The notes beneath the pieces are model-generated. The model saw only the letters and a list, made by a program, of their open reading frames with translations. It did no database searches and was not told the DNA's origin. From the NCBI RefSeq assembly GCF_002127215.1, contig NZ_NFUT01000001.1, positions 434,001 to 498,000 on the forward strand: a stretch of 64,000 bases of DNA, written 5' to 3'. The DNA is from Hydrogenophaga sp. IBVHS2. GTDB taxonomy: Bacteria > Pseudomonadota > Gammaproteobacteria > Burkholderiales > Burkholderiaceae_C. Of the stretch, positions 63,199 to 64,000 are shown one piece after another. Position 1 is the stretch's first letter; every line of letters starts with the position of its first letter. The translations under genes and the position numbers were made by a program.

Positions 63199-64000
63199 TC
63201 AGGCCGGCGGGCCGTCGTCGCGCTGCCAGCCACCGTCGCCGGGGCGGCGTTGCTGGCGGGCCAGGTCGGCCTGCATCTGGCGCTCGAACTGCTCGCGCGC
63301 CTCGCGCACCCGGCGGATTAGGTCGTCCTGGTTGTGGCGGTCGGCCCGGGCGCTGCGCAGGAAGCCTTCGGAATAGCGCCGGAAATCGTCCGCCAGCTGG
63401 CGGGCCTGGTAGGGCGCGAAGTCGAGCGCTTCCAGCACCGCACGGCCGCTGCGCAGCGAGCTCTCGAACAGTTCGCGCTGCACATGGTGCACGCCGTCTT
63501 CCATCAGGTCCATGGCATGCACCGCGTCGCGCGCGCGGGCCACGATGCGCAGCTGCGGCCAGTGCTCGCGCACCAGTGCCACCACCCGGCTGGCCTGCTG
63601 CGGATCGTCGATGGCCACCACCATCACGCGGGCCTGGGCAGCCCCGGCGGCGGCCAGCAGGTCGGCCTCGGTGGCGTCGCCGAAGTGCACCACGAAGCCG
63701 GCGCGCCGCGCGCTGTCGATGGTGTCGGCGTCGTGGTCGATCACGGTGGGGCGGATGCCGGTGGCCAGCAGCAGGCGGGCCACGATCTGGCCGTAGCGGC
63801 CGAAGCCGGCCAGCAGCACCGGGGCGTGGTCGGGTTCGATGGCATCCGCTGGCCGCACCGGGGCTTCCTCGGCCTGCAGCCAGCGGTCATGGGCCATGAG
63901 CAGCAGCGGCGTGGTGGCCATGGAGAGGGCGGCGATCAGCGTCAGCAAGGCGGCGGTGTCGGTGGGCAGCACCCCGCTGAGCTGGCCGGCGGCCAGCACC
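63199..64000 (-). CDS. Kef-type monovalent cation/proton antiporter, C-terminal part
   Basis: The gene runs past the right edge; about 267 C-terminal residues are present. The last membrane helices (LLTLIAALSMATTPLLLMAH) are followed by an RCK/TrkA-N domain, VLLAGFGRYGQIVARLLLAT, with VIDHDADTIDSARRAGF and VHFGDATEADLLAAAGA. A charged C-terminus rich in Arg/Gln (REAREQFERQMQADLARQQ) follows. This matches KefB/KefC, potassium efflux systems gated by glutathione adducts. The exact subtype cannot be decided from the fragment. Confidence 0.88.
   Translation of the reverse strand, partial: VLAAGQLSGVLPTDTAALLTLIAALSMATTPLLLMAHDRWLQAEEAPVRPADAIEPDHAPVLLAGFGRYGQIVARLLLATGIRPTVIDHDADTIDSARRAGFVVHFGDATEADLLAAAGAAQARVMVVAIDDPQQASRVVALVREHWPQLRIVARARDAVHAMDLMEDGVHHVQRELFESSLRSGRAVLEALDFAPYQARQLADDFRRYSEGFLRSARADRHNQDDLIRRVREAREQFERQMQADLARQQRRPGDGGWQRDDGPPA

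Overview
The window is about 64 kb of very GC-rich chromosomal DNA. Genes are packed closely on both strands, with many 1-20 bp overlaps and gaps rarely above 200 bp. Gene order and family content point to a betaproteobacterium of the order Burkholderiales, most likely Comamonadaceae or a close relative. The evidence is the purM / AI-2E permease / hda / HAD / pcnB / folK block, E. coli-type gshA, and the families DUF1415, DUF1631, DUF2889, DUF3106, DUF4148 and DUF938. No rRNA, tRNA, CRISPR array, insertion sequence, prophage or replication origin was recognised.

Layout. 1-8.1 kb: start of a leftward gene, purM, then a rightward housekeeping run (permease, hda, HAD phosphatase, pcnB, folK, lipoprotein), pdxH, chaC and an OmpA-like protein. 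8.1-12.4 kb: LysR regulator facing a duplicated DUF4148 protein, then a QseBC-like two-component system. 12.4-20.2 kb: RhlE-type helicase, EttA, DUF1415, DUF1631 and a membrane-anchored TAXI protein. 20.3-23.3 kb: two co-transcribed exported proteins, one barrel-like and one with Ig-like repeats, forming the least understood locus here. 23.3-29.8 kb: an Aer-like chemoreceptor and a leftward copper-handling cluster (His-rich protein, TolC-like protein, multicopper oxidase, cupredoxin, DUF411, CusF-like). 29.9-34.3 kb: glycerophosphodiesterase and a complete glutamate/aspartate ABC transporter (gltIJKL). 34.6-43.1 kb: acyl-CoA ligase, AcuI-type reductase, small exported and cupin proteins, a serine hydrolase and a core-type methionine synthase. 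43.1-49.8 kb: a RavA/ViaA-like ATPase-VWA pair beside a beta-ketothiolase, a phosphatase, an SDR, a pseudouridine synthase and a HugZ-like protein. 49.8-57.9 kb: dusC, gshA, a permuted ribosome-assembly GTPase, metal and lipoprotein genes, a DTW-domain tRNA-modifying enzyme and pcp. 57.9-59.2 kb: a nucleotidyltransferase toxin / XRE antitoxin pair behind an AT-rich palindromic operator. 59.3-64 kb: glnS, a DUF3106 / ECF sigma / anti-sigma operon, a small secreted protein and the C-terminal part of a Kef-type antiporter.

The strongest new regulatory signal lies at 62653-62761. Two copies of the pattern CTGAAACC - 16/17 bases - CTTACGC face each other on opposite strands. One precedes the ECF sigma operon and the other precedes the small secreted-protein gene, so both may be promoters of the sigma factor encoded next door, with transcripts that overlap at their 5' ends. 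Other structures of interest are the toxin-antitoxin operator with a near-leaderless start, a hairpin between gltI and gltJ, a ravA start that lies inside a probable dispersed repeat, and an inverted repeat upstream of the chemoreceptor gene.
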